From Linyphia triangularis (lineage: Eukaryota; Arthropoda; Arachnida; Araneae; Linyphiidae), in the NCBI GenBank assembly GCA_963978545.1, contig OZ021724.1, positions 27,641,933 to 27,705,932 of the forward strand: a DNA stretch of 64,000 bases. The letters are read 5' to 3'. The position numbers were made by a program, and so were the translations under genes. Below are positions 60,788-64,000 of this stretch, in pieces (positions within the stretch are counted from its first letter, which is position 1; each line of letters starts with the position of its first letter). The notes beneath the pieces are model-generated. The model was not told the origin of the DNA. It searched no databases and saw only the letters and a list, made by a program, of their open reading frames with translations.

Positions 60788-61587
60788 AACTTGCGTTTTT
60801 AGTTTTAAATATATGAAGAATTTTTGTTGTATATTAATGTATCTTAAATGACAAATATTTACAACTTCATTGAAAGCAAATTATTTAGAAGTGATATTTT
60901 TTAGAAGGAAGTTATATCCTAGTGAGAAAAATTATGAATGTGTATTAGGAGGACAAATGTATTATTATGAAATGCATGCATTCTTCATAGAGAGTTTAAC
61001 CATAAAAAGCAAAACTGTTTGCTTTTTGTGTTCTATATAGCTAAGGAAAGATGACCTAAGTGCTTAGGAGGGCATTTAATGTAAAGTTTAATAATGCATG
61101 GAAATGCTTTAGTAGGTTTTATGTTAAAGTTAAATAGGACAATGCATCAATTTATTACGCCTTATATACTTCCACTGAAACAGGAGCAAACTAGCCACAG
61201 TAGGTAGATTTTGTAATTTCTAGTAGATTTAAATAGTGCTCCTTTCCAAAATGAACTTCTCATACCCATAAAAAAATTTGGATGCGTGTTCGTAAAGATG
61301 TTGCGTTCCATGTCATAACAACAAATAACCAACGACGAAAGTTTGTGGAACCTAAAAATAACTCTGTAAAAAGTAATTCATTCCTTTTATAATATTTACT
61401 TATTTATTTTCAGATGTCCCGCGTACAAAAAGATACCATACATAACCATTAAAAATAACTGTTGGGTTTACTTTTGACATCTATCATAAAGTAAGAATAC
61501 CCTTTACATCCGCAAATTAGGATTATCCCGAGGAGGATAAAAATGTGTATCATTAAGATTATGAATTATTTGTTAAGTACTTTATTA
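60788..61587. other. AT-rich spacer, nothing recognised
   Basis: No open frame, repeat or element ends seen. Confidence 0.45.
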
Positions 61588-61753
61588 CTTTCAATTACCT
61601 ATATCTTAATAAAGGGTAATTAAAATATTGTCTATATCGCCAAACTAGCCAATTTTTTCAAAATGAATGATGAAAATATAAAAATGGTGATAACACCAAT
61701 CTACGTCAGTATTATAGTGTAATTGAAAGTTGTGCGATGTTCCACATCCCTAG
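61588..61753 (+). mobile_element. Family M repeat, copy C, internally deleted (166 bp)
   Basis: It has the family left tip (CTTTCAATTACCTATATC...AAGGGTAATTAAAA) joined directly to the right-end block (TATATCGCCAAACTAGCC, then TGTAATTGAAAGTTGTGC, then GATGTTCCACATCCCTAG). The middle of about 580 bp present in copies A and B is gone, giving a MITE-sized derivative. Flanking TACTTTATTA and TAGTTTTTTA are similar T-rich sequences and may be a worn target-site duplication. Confidence 0.75.
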
Positions 61754-64000
61754 TTTTTTAAATGGTAACGAGAAAAAATATTTAAAAAATACATCAAATA
61801 AACTCTTTTAAGAGTTTACCTATAATTTAAGCAGTCGAAAAACTTAATTATCATCATGAAAATTGTCGAGGAATTAATAATAATGCCTAATATATTATTT
61901 GATATCCACGCTTATTTGAAGATTCAGTTTATAAAAATTCTTTTATCTTTGACACTTGACATAATGGTAACTGAAACTTAAAATATTGCACCTAAGTTTA
62001 GTTTATCATTTTTAACATACAAAAAGTTCAAATAAAAGGTTATTTTTTTTTAAATCAAAGCGATTATTTTCCATTAAATTTTTTGTATCCTTAATACTTA
62101 TTAAATTACTTTCATATTTTATGAAAATACGTAGTCAATATTTTCCTCTACACTTTTAGACCTTAAATATCCACTACATATATCTATCCAACGTAAGCAC
62201 CATTCAAAGAAAAGCAATCCTTTCAACCTTTAAAAAAACGCGAAATAATAGGTAGAAATGGGTAAACACACACAATAAAAGTGCCAACTTAGCGATGATT
62301 CAATAAATATTCGAAATAAATGTTCTTCGCTTTCTTTTCCCGCCATTTCCTTCCTGCTCCCTTTGTTTTTATCTGCGTTAAAGTACCCTATGCTACCATC
62401 CTTGCTTTTTGAAATTCCATTCCTTTTTTATATCTCTTGTTCTTGGAGTAAAGAAAGGCAGGCAAATACCTCTCTTTGACTCAGAGAAAGACCTTATTGT
62501 TTATGTAGGAATATCCAGAAGATAGGGGTCTGAGTATTCACTGTAACTGTGCCCTTCAGGGATTCGAATAGAGCCATGGATCAGGTCTGGTAAATAGTTC
62601 TAAAGGCGGGAAACTAGTGTAGTTGTAGTAGTTTAAAGTCATTTTACATTAAGACTTTTTGTATTCGCGAACCCTAAGGGTTCTGTGATATTATATTGTG
62701 TAAAAATATGAATGTGTAAGTACGAGATTTGTTCTTTTGTTACTTCCTTTTTATAAATAAATGAGTTAAAAAGTGTTGCATATTAAATAATTGATGGCAA
62801 AAGCATGGCATATATTTCAGACACGAAAAAAATATAGGTTTTTTAAGACTTGTCTTTTATTTTCATGCCTAAAATATTTAAGAAATTTAAATTGTTTTTT
62901 AAAATTTATTTTGCTATTTACTAATATAGTAATGTATGTTACTGCTGTTTACTATTATTGTAATATATAAGCTTTAATTATTTATGATTTGCGTGTTTAT
63001 TTTTCCACTTGAGAAACTTTCAAGACTTTATATTTTTATGCATATTATACTTATGTCAATTTCCTAAATACTTTAATTTTAATATTTCATGAGTAAACAT
63101 ATATAATAACTAATTATATTTTATAAATTTAATATCTTCTCTATAACTATAATCGTAAGCTAAAAAGCCGTAACTCCTCCCCTCTACTCTCTCCAAAAAA
63201 ATCAAATGCTTATTTTAACGCTTTTGTGTTCGTACTTTGAAATTACATATTGCTTTATTTATGTATAGATTTGTATGGTTTAAGAACAAAGTGTCAAAAT
63301 ATTCAAATGTTGTTGTTGCTGTTATTTTTTTATTTTTTACTTTTTTTATTTTTTTATTTATGGCTTTTTAACTCACTACAACATCATAGTTATTGACTCA
63401 AACTAAAAGTTAATGCGCACTAAATTTACAAAAAGTATAAACACAGAAACAGGTAAAAAAAATTGTTTACAATTGCAAACAAAATGTATCCTTCTATTTA
63501 TGATATAAACGGATTTTCATACTTTCCCTTGTATGGTATTAAATTTATAATATAACAATGTTTAACTAACGATAATTAGTTAACGAGAGAATAAACTATT
63601 TTGGATTATTAAATAAAGGTATGATATACAGAAAATGGTTACACCAGAGAACACTAATTATGATATTAAGATTTTCAAGATTAGTAAAGCAGCAAAGTTA
63701 ATACAATATATGTGTCGCATATAGCATTGTCCTGATCTCTTTTCTGAAAGTAAACGAGTTTATTACGTTATATCTTTGCATTTTTATAATACGCCATCTT
63801 TCGCGTCTCGCGTATTATTCCGAATTTATCTGGCTGAATGTGGTGATAAAACTTACAGGAATTAACGATGCTCATAAATTTACCAAAAATTCAAGTTAAT
63901 TAACGTTAGCGAACTTTTAGCATTCTTGCTCTTATATAATGAGACAGAAAATATAGTTTAATTATGTACGCAATATTAGGTTTCTGAATACAAGTTAATT
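61754..64000. other. AT-rich spacer, nothing recognised
   Basis: A short less AT-rich stretch at about 62470-62600 contains AGGGATTCGAATAGAGCC, which resembles a B box but has no tRNA context. The rest is AT-rich. No genes or element ends were seen to the end of the window. Confidence 0.45.

Noticed and set aside
62555..62580. AGGGATTCGAATAGAGCC, possible B box
   Set aside because: No A box at the expected upstream distance and no cloverleaf pairing.

Overview
This window looks like intergenic or deep-intronic DNA from an arthropod nuclear genome. It is very A+T-rich (by eye about 70% or more), full of poly-A/poly-T runs and microsatellites, and has no long open reading frame. The transposon mix (mellifera-type mariner, Charlie/ZBED5-type hAT, short Helitrons whose 5' end carries CTCACTGACTGACTCATC-type sequence, TTAA-flanked MITEs, an LTR-element solo LTR) fits an arachnid such as a spider, but that lineage is an inference. 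I see no intact host gene, no rRNA, no convincing tRNA gene and no CRISPR array. Nearly all the listed features are mobile elements, their dead coding remnants, or tandem repeats.

Layout: 1-9.7 kb is AT-rich desert with a decayed but near full-length mariner (4564-5811, minus) and a Helitron remnant (about 7461-8010, minus). At 9.7-15.9 kb there is a tRNA-like fragment, a 608-bp TTAA-flanked fold-back element inside one unit of a 168-bp tandem duplication (the second unit gives an empty site), a 747-bp hairpin-ended repeat called here family M, a 143-bp (TA)n run, an internally deleted hAT element with perfect 8-bp target-site duplications, and a 245-bp TA-flanked hairpin MITE. From 17.8 to 23 kb is a repeat cluster: four TTAA-flanked MITEs with piggyBac-like features, a tandem array of about 42 bp, and two more family M copies, one of them split by a MITE. 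At 23.7-26.7 kb are a diverged duplication, GC-rich palindromic sequence and short unidentified reading frames. A solo LTR (28648-29303, minus) has a clear TATA box and poly(A) signal.

From 29.3 kb onward AT-rich spacer is broken by two abutting head-to-tail Helitrons (33831-34560), an AT satellite (37362-38125), a fold-back element inserted into a relative of itself (38555-39741), a minisatellite (43154-43246), a third plus-strand Helitron (46595-47000), a seven-copy 84-bp satellite with an alternating 168-bp higher-order pattern (48501-49088), a frameshifted protein-coding remnant (53282-53688), an unidentified 80-codon frame (60545-60787) and a 166-bp internally deleted family M copy (61588-61753).

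Nothing here forms an operon or pathway. The biological content is the insertion history of DNA transposons, with several nested insertions and fold-back structures. Element boundaries were read by eye from terminal repeats and target-site duplications; where no clean end was visible the entry says so.
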